Positions 46,843 through 55,816 of a stretch of 64,000 bases of DNA are shown here, one piece after another (positions within the stretch are counted from its first letter, which is position 1; every line of letters starts with the position of its first letter). The notes beneath the pieces were generated by a model that was given only the letters and a program-made list of their open reading frames with translations, did no database searches and was not told where the DNA came from. The stretch comes from Magnetovibrio sp. GTDB taxonomy: Bacteria; Pseudomonadota; Alphaproteobacteria; Rhodospirillales; Magnetovibrionaceae. The position numbers and the translations under genes were made by a program. The DNA is taken from positions 1-64,000 of the forward strand of contig JAPHSY010000039.1 in the NCBI GenBank assembly GCA_026196495.1. Reading direction: 5' to 3'.

Positions 46843-47565
46843 TCAAATGACCTCAATCAATTTGTCGGGGTGATCCGTAAAGACCGCTTCGACACCCCAA
46901 GACCACAACTGCTGTGCACGGCGAACATCGTTCACCGTATAAACCCGCAAAGTCTTGCCCGCATTTACAATCTCATCCACCACCGCCTGAGTTACAAAAG
47001 CATCCCAGCAATGCATGGCCTGGGCACCGAAAGGAGCCATACGTCGCACCCAATCTGGGGGAATAGCTTCGGTTAAATAGGCTAACTCGACTTCCGGTGC
47101 CTTTACCTGAAACATCGCCAGTGCCCGTTCATTAAATGAAGACACCACCAAGGAAACATCGATACCGTTTAGTGCCGAGACGATCGCATCAACAGTTTGC
47201 TGCTCCAAACCCAAAGTCGGTTTGATTTCCAGGTTGAGGGCCAAACTGTGGTGTTTAGAAAATTCCAAGACCTCTTCCAAGTGTGGAATTTTAACATCAT
47301 CATATTTGGAGCCAAACCAACTCCCCGCATCTAAGGCCTGCAATTCTTGCCAGGTCTTCAAAACCACTGGACCAATGCCATTGGTGGTGCGGTCCAATGT
47401 TTCATCGTGAATAACAATGGGAACACCATCTGCACTCATGGTGACATCAAATTCTATGGCTTTTGCCCCCACCTCAACAGCGCGCAAAAATGCAGGCATT
47501 GTGTTTTCAGGCGCTTGAGCCGAAGCGCCGCGGTGAGCAATCAATTTGGGGAATCGATTTGTCAT
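46843..47565 (-). CDS. Glycerophosphodiester phosphodiesterase
   Basis: A 240-residue GDPD-fold enzyme that hydrolyses glycerophosphodiesters to glycerol 3-phosphate. The catalytic motifs A-H-R-G-A-S and E-N-T-M-P-A-F, then E-F-D-V-T-M-S-A-D-G-V-P-I-V-I-H-D-E, are intact, with the metal-binding E-x-D and the catalytic His. There is no signal peptide, so it is cytoplasmic (UgpQ-like). ATG 47565 is preferred over the TTG two codons upstream. It lies upstream of the HupK-like gene in the same direction, 84 bp away. Confidence 0.93.
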   Translation of the reverse strand: MTNRFPKLIAHRGASAQAPENTMPAFLRAVEVGAKAIEFDVTMSADGVPIVIHDETLDRTTNGIGPVVLKTWQELQALDAGSWFGSKYDDVKIPHLEEVLEFSKHHSLALNLEIKPTLGLEQQTVDAIVSALNGIDVSLVVSSFNERALAMFQVKAPEVELAYLTEAIPPDWVRRMAPFGAQAMHCWDAFVTQAVVDEIVNAGKTLRVYTVNDVRRAQQLWSWGVEAVFTDHPDKLIEVI

Positions 47566-47753
47566 GCACAAATCTTAGCACAAGCTCATGTTCATCTGGC
47601 ATAACACATGATATAGTCGCACAACCATAGGGACGCATATAGAACAAACAATCAACAAATAGGACATGCTAACGTACTCAATAATGCAGCATAAATTTGG
47701 CATTATTTTTCAAATTCAATTCTGTCTTTCATAAAAAGCATAGGAGAAATTGG

Positions 47754-48380
47754 ATGTTACCGAAAATTGCAAACAAACTCACAAGACATCACACGCCTTA
47801 TGACCTGCGAGCCGTAAATTTCCTGATTATTGACGACAATCCACATATGAGGTTTTTGGTTCGGCAGCTTCTTCACGTATTCGGTGTTCGCAATATCAGA
47901 GAAGCCGATGACGGAGCCCATGCACTGAAAATCCAAAAAATATTTCATCCCGATATTGCCATTTGCGACTGGTACATGTCGCCCTTAAACGGCATTGAAT
48001 TCACACGCATAATCAGAACATCTTCGGATATACGCAATCCATACTTACCCATTATCATGTTAACGGGATACACGGAACTTCATTTGGTTGAACAAGCCCG
48101 TGATGCTGGCATCGATGAATTTTTATCCAAGCCCATATCTGCTCACATGCTTTATGACCGTATCCTATCAATCATCGAAAAACGCAGACCGTTCATCAAA
48201 ACGGCCACCTATCATGGTCCAGACAGACGTCGTCACCATGATGAAACACCCTACAATGGGGTCGAACGACGCCTCAATAGCATGACCTCGACACATGAGG
48301 CTGTGCCTACAAACGATTTATTTGGCAATGTCGCCCTGTCGGCACAGAGCCATATAAATAGAAGACCATCACTTACATAA
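47754..48380 (+). CDS. Receiver-domain response regulator with an arginine-rich tail (first of a tandem pair)
   Basis: A 208-residue protein from ATG 47754, with GGAGA as ribosome site. A CheY-like receiver (about residues 22-145) has the phosphoacceptor Asp in I-C-D-W, conserved T in M-L-T-G, and K-P-I-S. The C-terminal ~60 residues carry G-P-D-R-R-R and G-V-E-R-R and look disordered. No DNA-binding domain is seen. It is a clear paralogue of the next gene. Confidence 0.9.
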   Translation: MLPKIANKLTRHHTPYDLRAVNFLIIDDNPHMRFLVRQLLHVFGVRNIREADDGAHALKIQKIFHPDIAICDWYMSPLNGIEFTRIIRTSSDIRNPYLPIIMLTGYTELHLVEQARDAGIDEFLSKPISAHMLYDRILSIIEKRRPFIKTATYHGPDRRRHHDETPYNGVERRLNSMTSTHEAVPTNDLFGNVALSAQSHINRRPSLT

Positions 48381-48568
48381 GCCATATGAGTTATGCAGGT
48401 AATTCAATTCACGAATTGCTCAAAAACGTGTTGTTAAGCACACTGCCAATGTGGACGTGGGGTCTACAGGGCAATCCCCAAACATAAAAACAGTAAGAAA
48501 CCACATTGGATTGTGTGAGATTTCCACGAATTTTGCGCGATCTTCAGGTTGCTTAACGGAGGGGTTCG

Positions 48569-49156
48569 ATGACATCCAGTACAGCAGGTCAACTCACTGC
48601 CTATGATCTTCGCGAACTCAGCGTACTGATAATTGATGACAATCAACACATGCGCTATCTGGTGCGCCAACTCCTTTTTGCTTTTGGCATTAAAAAAACG
48701 TTTGAGGCCGAAGATGGGGCAACGGCACTCCAAGCCTTGCAAAATTTTGAGGCCGACTTAGCAATTTGTGATTGGCACATGGCACCCTTAGATGGCATTG
48801 AATTCACACGCATGACCCGCAGGTCCGACGACACTGCAAATCCTTTTCTGCCCATCATTATGTTAACGGGACATACAGAGCTTCATCGTGTGGAAGAAGC
48901 ACGTGATGCTGGCGTTGATGAATTTCTCTCTAAGCCAATTTCCGCATCAAAACTCTATAGCCGCATTGTCAAAATCATTGAAAAACGCAGGCCATTTGTA
49001 CGCTCTCCCATATATTTAGGCCCCGATAGGCGTCGCCGCAGCCACAATCCCGCATTTCGGGGTGAAGAACGTCGCCAAGACATGCTAGATGATGAAGGCC
49101 CTGCCCCTGGGAACCTCTTTGCCAAAACTGTGATGCCATCACATCACGCACCTTAA
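48569..49156 (+). CDS. Receiver-domain response regulator with an arginine-rich tail (second of a tandem pair)
   Basis: A 195-residue paralogue of the preceding protein, about 60 percent identical by eye in the receiver. It shares I-D-D-N-x-H-M-R, I-C-D-W, G-I-E-F-T-R, I-M-L-T-G-x-T-E-L-H, and D-E-F-L-S-K-P-I-S. The tail has G-P-D-R-R-R-R and G-E-E-R-R. A GGAGG ribosome site precedes the ATG. The 188-bp gap to the first copy suggests separate expression. Confidence 0.9.
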   Translation: MTSSTAGQLTAYDLRELSVLIIDDNQHMRYLVRQLLFAFGIKKTFEAEDGATALQALQNFEADLAICDWHMAPLDGIEFTRMTRRSDDTANPFLPIIMLTGHTELHRVEEARDAGVDEFLSKPISASKLYSRIVKIIEKRRPFVRSPIYLGPDRRRRSHNPAFRGEERRQDMLDDEGPAPGNLFAKTVMPSHHAP

Positions 49157-49231
49157 ACATCAGCCAAACACAAAAACCGCCCCAATTGGAACGGCTGACA
49201 AACTAAGTATTTCTTTGAAAAAGCCAGAAAA

Positions 49232-49318
49232 TGGTGCCCCCAGCCGGAATCGAACCGGCACTCCCTTGCGGGAACTGGATTTTGAATCCAGCGCGTCTAC
49301 CAGTTCCGCCACAGGGGC
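49232..49318 (-). tRNA. tRNA-Leu (anticodon CAA)
   Basis: An 87-nt tRNA with a class II long variable arm. The D-arm region TGGCGGAACTGGTAGACGCG, the anticodon loop TTCAAAA with anticodon CAA, and the T-arm GGTTCGATTCC are all visible. The acceptor stem GCCCCTG pairs with TGGGGGC with two wobbles, and the 3' CCA is encoded. Confidence 0.97.
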
Positions 49319-49509
49319 ACTGTGTCTTCTGGTGAACGGGGGCCATCATACTCACCGATTGCACAGCGTCAACCGGGAACTGTGACTATTTTTCAAACCT
49401 TAATAATGCCCTATTTCCAAGGCAAAAACCCACGATTGCTCAAAGTGCATAGGGCTGCTATGACCATGGCCCAATAGAATATTGCTTTGGATACGGGGAG
49501 CCCCCTGCC

Positions 49510-50091
49510 TTGCTGCGCAGCGCCTACGACTGGACCATGAAATTTGCGAGCCACGAACACGCACTGTGGGCGTTGTTTTTCGTGGCCTTTATTGAAAGTT
49601 CCGTGTTCCCCATTCCACCTGACATCTTGCTGATTCCTATGATTTTGGCATGCCGGGAAAAAGCGTGGAAAATTGCGGCTGTTTGCACCTTGGGTTCGGT
49701 TCTGGGTGGATTGGCTGGTTATGGTATTGGCTTTTACCTATTTGAACAGTTTGGCCGTCCTATTTTTGAATTCTACGGTAAACTCGACAAATTCGAGGAC
49801 TTCCAGGCCATGTACAATGAATGGGGGGCCTGGGTCGTGGCCATGGCGGGGCTGACACCGTTCCCCTACAAAGTCATCACCATTGCCAGTGGCGTAACGG
49901 CATTAAACATTGGCACCTTTGTCATAGCCTCTATCTTATCACGTGGTGCGCGCTTCTTTATAGAAGCCTGGCTTTTGTGGTATTTCGGCGATCCTATTCG
50001 TGAATTTATTGAAAAATATCTTGGTATCCTCATCACCGGAGGCTTCGTTGTGCTGTTCGGTGGTTTTGTCGCAGTCAAGTTCTTGATGTAG
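49510..50091 (+). CDS. DedA/SNARE-associated family membrane protein (YqaA-like)
   Basis: A 193-residue membrane protein with four to five helices and the family motif F-I-E-S-S-V-F-P-I-P-P-D, followed by G-L-T-P-F-P-Y-K. DedA-type proteins are lipid scramblases or flippases in other bacteria; YqaA-type members are less studied. The start is TTG 49510, 8-10 bp after GGGGAG. An ATG at 49537 is an alternative. dsbB follows 9 bp later, so the genes are likely co-transcribed. Confidence 0.87.
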   Translation: MLRSAYDWTMKFASHEHALWALFFVAFIESSVFPIPPDILLIPMILACREKAWKIAAVCTLGSVLGGLAGYGIGFYLFEQFGRPIFEFYGKLDKFEDFQAMYNEWGAWVVAMAGLTPFPYKVITIASGVTALNIGTFVIASILSRGARFFIEAWLLWYFGDPIREFIEKYLGILITGGFVVLFGGFVAVKFLM

Positions 50092-50100
50092 GTTCAACCC

Positions 50101-50589
50101 ATGCTGACACCGCTTCGCCTCTACCCCACATTGTTAATCCTGGTTGGCGCTGGTTCCCTGGTTTTCGCCTGGACCGCACAGTATGGGTTCGATTTGGAAC
50201 CCTGCATCCTGTGCCTGTATCAGCGTGTACCATTTGGTGTGGTCGCAATATTAGGGCTCATCGGCTTGGTGAGACCTCAATGGTTATTGCTCGTTTTTGC
50301 TTTGGCAACGGCGGCTTTTGCCATCAATTCAGGGATTGCCTTTTATCACTTTGGCGTCGAACAGCATTGGTGGGTTTCTGCAGCAGGCTGTGGCGGGGGC
50401 GATGTTCCCAAGCAACTTTCCGCTGCAGATATCCTCGCCAGCCTCAATGCTGCACCACCGCCCAAAGCCTGTGACGCCGTAGACTGGACCTTCCTAGGTA
50501 TTTCCATGGCGGGTTGGAATATTGTATTCTCAGGGGGCCTGGCAGTGATTGCAGGGTACATAACAAAAACCCGTAAATGGGGAGCGTAA
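50101..50589 (+). CDS. dsbB: Disulfide bond formation protein DsbB
   Basis: A 162-residue inner-membrane protein that reoxidises DsbA with ubiquinone. Four helices are visible, with the first redox pair in E-P-C-I-L-C-L-Y-Q-R and a periplasmic loop with the second cysteines (C-G-G-G and K-A-C-D). Position between a DedA-type gene and coq7 with short gaps suggests an operon. Confidence 0.93.
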   Translation: MLTPLRLYPTLLILVGAGSLVFAWTAQYGFDLEPCILCLYQRVPFGVVAILGLIGLVRPQWLLLVFALATAAFAINSGIAFYHFGVEQHWWVSAAGCGGGDVPKQLSAADILASLNAAPPPKACDAVDWTFLGISMAGWNIVFSGGLAVIAGYITKTRKWGA

Positions 50590-50592
50590 ATC

Positions 50593-51174
50593 ATGACTGC
50601 CAAAACAAAAAAAGCAGAACCAACCACCACACCCGTGGGCGGACGTATGCCTGGCGACCCAACAAAGGATGTGTTGGTCGAACGCATCATCCGCGTTGAT
50701 CAGGCAGGCGAATACGGAGCTGTACGCATTTACGAAGGTCAGTTGGCGGTTCTGGGCAAAGGCCCCAAAGGCGACATGATCCGCCACATGAAAGAACAAG
50801 AAGACGTCCATCTGGACACCTTCACCAAAATGGCATCCGAGCGCCGCGTACGCCCCACGGCCTTGATGCCATTATGGCACGTGGCTGGGTTTGCATTGGG
50901 TGCCGGAACAGCTCTGTTGGGTGAAAAAGCCGCCATGGCGTGCACCGTCGCCGTCGAAGAAACCATCGATGAACACTACCAGCACCAAATCGAAAAGCTT
51001 GGCGACGATGAAAAAGAGCTGCGCGAAAAATGTATCAAGTTTCGCGAAGAAGAACTAGAACACCGCGACATCGGCTATGAGCACGGTGCCGAACAAGCCC
51101 CGGCTTACCCACTGCTGAGCCGCGCCATTAAGATGGGTACCAAACTGGCAATTAATCTGTCTGAGAAGATTTAG
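50593..51174 (+). CDS. coq7: Ubiquinone biosynthesis hydroxylase Coq7 (demethoxyubiquinone hydroxylase)
   Basis: A 193-residue di-iron hydroxylase for a late step of ubiquinone synthesis. The iron ligands are seen in D-Q-A-G-E-Y-G-A, E-Q-E-D-V-H, V-E-E-T-I-D-E-H-Y and E-E-E-L-E-H-R-D. It starts 3 bp after dsbB. Coq7 requires oxygen, which fits the aerobic respiration indicated by the cbb3 locus. A fragment of a second copy of its 3' end lies at 52726-52791. Confidence 0.96.
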   Translation: MTAKTKKAEPTTTPVGGRMPGDPTKDVLVERIIRVDQAGEYGAVRIYEGQLAVLGKGPKGDMIRHMKEQEDVHLDTFTKMASERRVRPTALMPLWHVAGFALGAGTALLGEKAAMACTVAVEETIDEHYQHQIEKLGDDEKELREKCIKFREEELEHRDIGYEHGAEQAPAYPLLSRAIKMGTKLAINLSEKI

Positions 51175-51184
51175 CCCCGAACAC

Positions 51185-52480
51185 TTATCCCCGAGTACCG
51201 GCAAAGCGTTTTCGGTTTATGAACTCGCTCATGGCTTTGTCCATAAGTTCAGATTCGGTCAGCAGCCTTTTGAGGTTTCTGGCGGAGCCCCCACGTTTTG
51301 TCATTTCCAGAGATTGCTTGACGATTTTTCTGATAACCTCGACCCCCTTGGGCGCCGCAATGTCTTGCTCAAAAAATTGACGTCCTAAACGGTCCCACAA
51401 ACCTTCGAGCATGCTCACACGCATATCGAACGGAAGGGGGCTCATCGCTTCCATGACTTTGTCATCAAGATATGGCAAAAAACCACGGATTTGATTAATT
51501 TCGCGCCCTGTCCAACGCCCTACTTCTATGACGACACTCGGGTTGGCTGTAAGAAGCATAGGAAAATGGCTCCCCATGTTCTTCTTCACCTGAGCAATGC
51601 GGGTTACGTACGTTTTCTTTTTAGAATTCTGGCCACTAACCGGCTTCTTTTCCTTCATTGTCCATGCACCAAATGCGCGGATAACTTCAGGATCCTGAAT
51701 GGACAAGATTTCCGGGCCAAGCGCCATAATTTTTGCACTGTGGTCTAACCCCTCAGCCACAGCGGTCATGAATTCAGGTTCCCAATTCAAAATTTCTGAA
51801 AAGTTCTTTCCTAAGGCCCGGCGCAAGGCCCGCACGAAACTGATCGGTTTGCCTTGAACAAGAACATCCATAAAGGAACTCTTCTGAACCAACAAAAGTT
51901 CGAGGTTGCCACCAAGTCCCATCTTCAGTTCTTTAATCGATCGCGGATCCAACTTAACCAATTGACGTGCCCCACGAAGCTCACGGACGTCTTTAACCTT
52001 TATCTTGCCCAAGTGATCGATAACGACCTTATCTTGATAAGAGGCGGCATTTTTTACAATAATTTCCATTGCCTGTTGAAGATATCGGTCATTCGCTTCA
52101 TTGACCGAATAACCACAACTTCCCACAGGACCCTCTGTTATCAAATGACCAGGATTACCATCAGCATCTAAACAACGGAACTCAATCACCCCCTCTTGCA
52201 AAGCAAGTTCGAACAGGCGCAAGCCGATCTCAATGGCAACATCGTCCTCTTCGATTTCAGCCAAGGTCCGCCCGACAAGCCGCAGCTTGGCTTTAGGGTT
52301 TTGACGAAGATAGAGCTCTTCCAATTTTTGCAACACGGGAAGGATATGATTTGCCACTGTGCGCTTAAGACGCAGGCGTTTAAGCAGCCCGACCTTGCTC
52401 CACATGGCTGTCGGCAACTCCCAGGGCTTCACCCCGTCTGTAGGGGTAACAACCACACGCATAGAACTAACGCCGCCCAT
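51185..52480 (-). CDS. Unknown protein, paralogue A of a duplicated pair
   Basis: A 431-residue cytosolic protein not recognised as a known family. It is mainly helical, without signal peptide or membrane helix. It aligns along its whole length with the protein at 53548-54831. Shared blocks include W-S-K-V-G-L-L-(K/R)-R-(L/I)-R-L, L-E-E-L-Y-L, G-P-V-G-x-C-G-Y-S and M-L-E-G-L-W-D-R-L-G-R. It starts at ATG 52480 after GGAGG. It converges with coq7, leaving only 10 bp between the stops. The function is unknown. Confidence 0.85.
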   Translation of the reverse strand: MGGVSSMRVVVTPTDGVKPWELPTAMWSKVGLLKRLRLKRTVANHILPVLQKLEELYLRQNPKAKLRLVGRTLAEIEEDDVAIEIGLRLFELALQEGVIEFRCLDADGNPGHLITEGPVGSCGYSVNEANDRYLQQAMEIIVKNAASYQDKVVIDHLGKIKVKDVRELRGARQLVKLDPRSIKELKMGLGGNLELLLVQKSSFMDVLVQGKPISFVRALRRALGKNFSEILNWEPEFMTAVAEGLDHSAKIMALGPEILSIQDPEVIRAFGAWTMKEKKPVSGQNSKKKTYVTRIAQVKKNMGSHFPMLLTANPSVVIEVGRWTGREINQIRGFLPYLDDKVMEAMSPLPFDMRVSMLEGLWDRLGRQFFEQDIAAPKGVEVIRKIVKQSLEMTKRGGSARNLKRLLTESELMDKAMSEFINRKRFAGTRG

Positions 52481-52725
52481 TTCACCTCCCCAGTGAATAG
52501 GTTCAACTTAAACATGATAAAAAGCTTCTATGGCTTGGGGTCTGGCAACCCTCTTGCGTTAATAAAACATTAACATTGCAACCCAACAGCGTCCAGTGCC
52601 CGAAACACAGCAAAAAAACAGGTTTTAAGGCAATGAGTTAAGTTTTTAACTCTCGGGCATATTCTATGATGAAAGCATGAGCTGCGTCGTTAGATTCGCT
52701 GATGGGGCTAAAAGATCAGTGCGAG

Positions 52726-52791
52726 AAGTTGAGATCGGATGGAATTAAGATGGGCTCCAAGTGGTTGATTGACCTGTCTGAGGAGATTTAG
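52726..52791 (+). pseudogene. Remnant of a duplicated coq7 3' end
   Basis: In the frame ending at TAG 52789-52791 the stretch reads I-K-M-G-S-K-W-L-I-D-L-S-E-E-I, nearly identical to the true Coq7 end I-K-M-G-T-K-L-A-I-N-L-S-E-K-I. Upstream of about 52726 the similarity stops. It sits in the 307-bp gap between the two unknown paralogues, which otherwise shows no gene. It marks the edge of a tandem duplication that copied the coq7 end and its neighbour. Confidence 0.85.
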
Positions 52792-53345
52792 TTTAAATCG
52801 CCAGGCCCATTTAGCGGCTTATTCTTCTCATTTCTTGCGTGAATACCTCGTAAAATATCCGCTGCACTTCCTTGAGGCGATTGGTGCCTCATATTGCAAT
52901 CCGCTCCTTTTCGCCCTTTGTATACCCTAACAAGATAATCAACTTGCTCTTTATAAAGAGCAAGTTTCTTTAGAAGTTCCTGGGTATTTAGCTCAGAGCC
53001 AGTCTTACTTTCAGCATGTTTGCTAGTCGTGCCTTCAGATTCAACAGACAATGGATTGGCCACCTTACCAGCCATTAACAATCGGAAGTTTCGGTCTGAC
53101 TCCTTATCTTTACGTTTCTGATTTAAACGTTCTTCTTCATGACGGCCATATTGCTCATCAATATTTCCGATTATATTAGATACCAATGTTCTAATGACTC
53201 GATATAACCCGACCCCAAGACCAACACTTACCACTAATGCAATAAAAGAGACTGAAATTGCTAATGAATTTTGCACCAGTTCCATAGGGGTACGGCTTGA
53301 GACAAGCTCAAGCAAACCGCGTAGGATGATGGAAATTTCCCCCAT
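52788..53345 (-). CDS. Unknown membrane-anchored protein with a coiled tail
   Basis: About 185 residues, not recognised. A hydrophobic helix near residues 26-52 (V-S-F-I-A-L-V-V-S-V-G-L-G-V-G) anchors it. A highly charged, probably coiled segment (about 60-100, with R-H-E-E-E-R-L-N-Q-K-R-K) and a disordered tail follow. The start at 53345 follows GGGGGGA; an in-frame ATG at 53363 lacks a ribosome site. It is AT-rich compared with its neighbours and lies inside the duplicated segment, so it may have been inserted after the duplication. Confidence 0.65.
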   Translation of the reverse strand: MGEISIILRGLLELVSSRTPMELVQNSLAISVSFIALVVSVGLGVGLYRVIRTLVSNIIGNIDEQYGRHEEERLNQKRKDKESDRNFRLLMAGKVANPLSVESEGTTSKHAESKTGSELNTQELLKKLALYKEQVDYLVRVYKGRKGADCNMRHQSPQGSAADILRGIHARNEKNKPLNGPGDLN

Positions 53346-53547
53346 CAAAGTCCCCCCAACCATAAAAAACCAACACTCACAGCTATTTCAGAAGCCTTGC
53401 AGGCATACACAATATGAAGTTAATGCAAGAAGAAATTATACCATATGTTGAGTTGGGGCAATTTTTTTAATAATAAATTTATCTTTTGCCATATCAATTA
53501 TACTGGTCATGCACAAAAATTAATAAAGGGCCATCTGGCTAATTAGA

Positions 53548-54831
53548 TCAGCCCGACACCCGTTTGCGCTTCAAGTAGTCACCCATGGAAGCATCCATCA
53601 GGTCCGATTGGGTGATGAGGTTCCTTAAGTTTTTCGCGGAATTGCCCTTTTCCATCATATCCATGGCTTGGTCGGTAATGTTTTTCACCACCTGAGCACC
53701 TTCGGGCTTCTTCAATTCATTTTCCACAAATTCACGCCCCAAGCGATCCCACAGCCCTTCCAGCATGCTCACTTGCATTTCAAAGGGCATCGGTGACATA
53801 ACTTCAATCACCTCACTACCCAGATGTGGTAAGAAGTTACGGATTTTGTCAATTTCTTGATTGCTCCAATTTCCAACAACCTTCACCACATTGGGACTGG
53901 CCGTCAGCAAAATGGAAAAACTCGCCCCCATCACTTCTTTCACTTGGGCAATGCGAGTGATGTATTTCTTTTTCTTTGAACTCTTACCCGATTTGGGTTT
54001 GACCTCTTTCATCGCCCAGGTGCCAAAGGCACGAATAACTTCTGGGTCTTCAATAGACAGCAGCTCCGGACCCATGGCAGTGATTTTCGCCCCATGGTTC
54101 AAACCTTCCGCCACAGCCGAAATAAACTCGGGATCCCATTTGAGAATTTGAGAAAAGTTCTTACCCAAAGCATAGCGCAGAGCGCGCAAGAACGTGATGG
54201 GCTTACACTTGTGCAAAATATCCAGATAGGCTTTGTCTTGAAGCAATAAGGGCTCTAAGTCGCCCTTTAGGCCTTGGCTCAGTTCCTTGATGGCAAGCGG
54301 GTCAAAGCGCACCAACTGGCGTGCTGCGCCCAGATCCTCAACCGTATTGATATCTAGGCGTTCCAACTGATTATAAATGGTCTTTTCAACGACCTGTTTG
54401 CCCTGTTGCAAAATGATCTGCACGGCTTTGTCGAGAAAATGGGCCTTTGCCTCTTCAATGCTGTAACCACAACGCCCCACTGGTCCATCCAAAATGACTT
54501 TTCCGGGTTTGCCCTTTTTTCCCTCGTTCTGAAATTCCAACAGACCTTCTTGTAAAGCTAAATCAAATAGATAGAGACAGGCCTCGATTGCCACATCATC
54601 TTTTTCAATTTCAGTAGCAGAACGTCCAACAATCCGGGGGGTGGCACCTAAGTGTTCTTTCAGATAGAGCTCTTCCAAGCTCTGTAGCACAGGCAGCACA
54701 TATTCTGTAACGGTGTGACTGAGGCGAATTCTGCGCAGCAAGCCAACCTTTGACCACAAACCCGCAGGCACCTCCCAGGCACGTTTGCCTGTTTTCGGTG
54801 TAATCACCACGCACTTACGACCTTCGGCCAT
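53548..54831 (-). CDS. Unknown protein, paralogue B of a duplicated pair
   Basis: A 427-residue protein aligning end to end with the protein at 51185-52480. Conserved blocks include L-P-V-L-Q-S-L-E-E-L-Y-L, D-D-V-A-I-E, G-P-V-G-R-C-G-Y-S-I, A-R-Q-L-V-R-F-D-P, R-A-L-R-Y-A-L-G-K-N-F-S-Q-I-L and M-L-E-G-L-W-D-R-L-G-R. Both lack membrane helices. Divergence is spread evenly with no frameshifts, so both copies look functional. The family and role are not recognised. Confidence 0.85.
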   Translation of the reverse strand: MAEGRKCVVITPKTGKRAWEVPAGLWSKVGLLRRIRLSHTVTEYVLPVLQSLEELYLKEHLGATPRIVGRSATEIEKDDVAIEACLYLFDLALQEGLLEFQNEGKKGKPGKVILDGPVGRCGYSIEEAKAHFLDKAVQIILQQGKQVVEKTIYNQLERLDINTVEDLGAARQLVRFDPLAIKELSQGLKGDLEPLLLQDKAYLDILHKCKPITFLRALRYALGKNFSQILKWDPEFISAVAEGLNHGAKITAMGPELLSIEDPEVIRAFGTWAMKEVKPKSGKSSKKKKYITRIAQVKEVMGASFSILLTASPNVVKVVGNWSNQEIDKIRNFLPHLGSEVIEVMSPMPFEMQVSMLEGLWDRLGREFVENELKKPEGAQVVKNITDQAMDMMEKGNSAKNLRNLITQSDLMDASMGDYLKRKRVSG

Positions 54832-55000
54832 GCTTTTCCACCCTCACCGCGTGAACATCGCCAAAACCGTCATATTTTTAATTTTTTATTGGAACAGAAT
54901 CTCTGGCAACCGACCATAACTGAACATGAGAATAACACTTATGGACTAGCAAGGTCCATTCTGCATCTGCATGCATTGCCAAGGCTTAAAAGCTATGACG

Positions 55001-55231
55001 TTAGACCTTGATAATGGATTTGATCTTACCGCGATGCCGATTTGAACGTTCGGCAATTTGGTTGTCTTGATCCTGGATCGCTGTACGCGCTAAATCCAAC
55101 AGAGCATCACCATAAGATTCATCCAACTGGTCAACAGCTACCCGCCGGTTAGACGATAATGTGCCATCTTCATAGGTCACATTAAACGTCACGAATGTAG
55201 CAGGTTTGCTTTTAGATTTTTTGCGCGCCAT
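55001..55231 (-). CDS. Small basic protein of unknown function
   Basis: A 76-residue protein starting M-A-R-K-K-S-K-S-K, with a beta-rich centre (F-V-T-F-N-V-T-Y-E-D-G) and a helical, basic C-terminus. GGAGA lies 6 bp upstream of the ATG. It is the last of a run of four small genes on this strand. There is no recognised family. Confidence 0.65.
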   Translation of the reverse strand: MARKKSKSKPATFVTFNVTYEDGTLSSNRRVAVDQLDESYGDALLDLARTAIQDQDNQIAERSNRHRGKIKSIIKV

Positions 55232-55256
55232 TGGAATTCTCCAGATTGAAATTTAA

Positions 55257-55436
55257 TTAAGACACGCGAACATCAACTCGGTCGCCAAAGCTCTCTGTAA
55301 TAAGATTATGAGCATGACGGGTCATAATTGGATTTTCCTGTCGGCGGATTGTGAAGATGCACTTTCCCTCCGTTTGCGCGTGGGTTACAAAATTCTGCAG
55401 CCCGTATGTAATTAAAAATTTGTGTTCGTTACTCAT
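55257..55436 (-). CDS. Small protein of unknown function
   Basis: A 59-residue frame (start ATG 55436, ribosome site AAGGAT) beginning M-S-N-E-H-K-F-L-I-T-Y-G-L-Q. It contains a C-I-F-T-I-R-R stretch and ends D-V-R-V-S. It lies 26 bp upstream of the small basic protein gene and in the same direction, so the two may form an operon. No family was recognised. The call rests on the ribosome site and spacing. Confidence 0.5.
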   Translation of the reverse strand: MSNEHKFLITYGLQNFVTHAQTEGKCIFTIRRQENPIMTRHAHNLITESFGDRVDVRVS

Positions 55437-55601
55437 TGTATATCCTTAGATCAATCCTCCACGACGAGTACATCCAGCAAAATACTGAGCAAGTCAGGGG
55501 ATTGAATAAAAAATGCTGAGAAGCCGGGCACAATGACCTATCGGCTCAGTCCTAAGACGACAACGCGTAGCCTGGGCACAAGGCCTGAGGCTTAGGCATC
55601 A

Positions 55602-55763
55602 TCACTCAGCGGTGATTGTTGTTTGATCCATATCACTCAACTCGGTTTTTTCTTCTTGATTGTCCCGAGCAAGTTTTTTGTCCGCAGCTCGCTTAGCCTT
55701 CTTTTCGGCTTTCAAGCGTTCACGTTCGCGGCGTTCAAAATCGTAGTTAGGCTTTCGAGCCAT
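55602..55763 (-). CDS. Small highly charged helical protein
   Basis: A 53-residue protein beginning M-A-R-K-P-N-Y-D-F-E-R-R-E-R-E-R, followed by a lysine- and alanine-rich helix (K-A-E-K-K-A-K-R-A-A-D-K-K) and an acidic, threonine-rich end. The start at ATG 55763 follows AAGGGA; an upstream frame to 55808 is less likely. Short proteins of this style are common in Alphaproteobacteria. The function is unknown. The adjacent small gene upstream encodes a similar charged helix. Confidence 0.65.
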   Translation of the reverse strand: MARKPNYDFERRERERLKAEKKAKRAADKKLARDNQEEKTELSDMDQTTITAE

Positions 55764-55816
55764 TATCATCCCTTTGGATGTTGGAGAACGCGCAATTGCA
55801 AGAACCACAGATGAAT

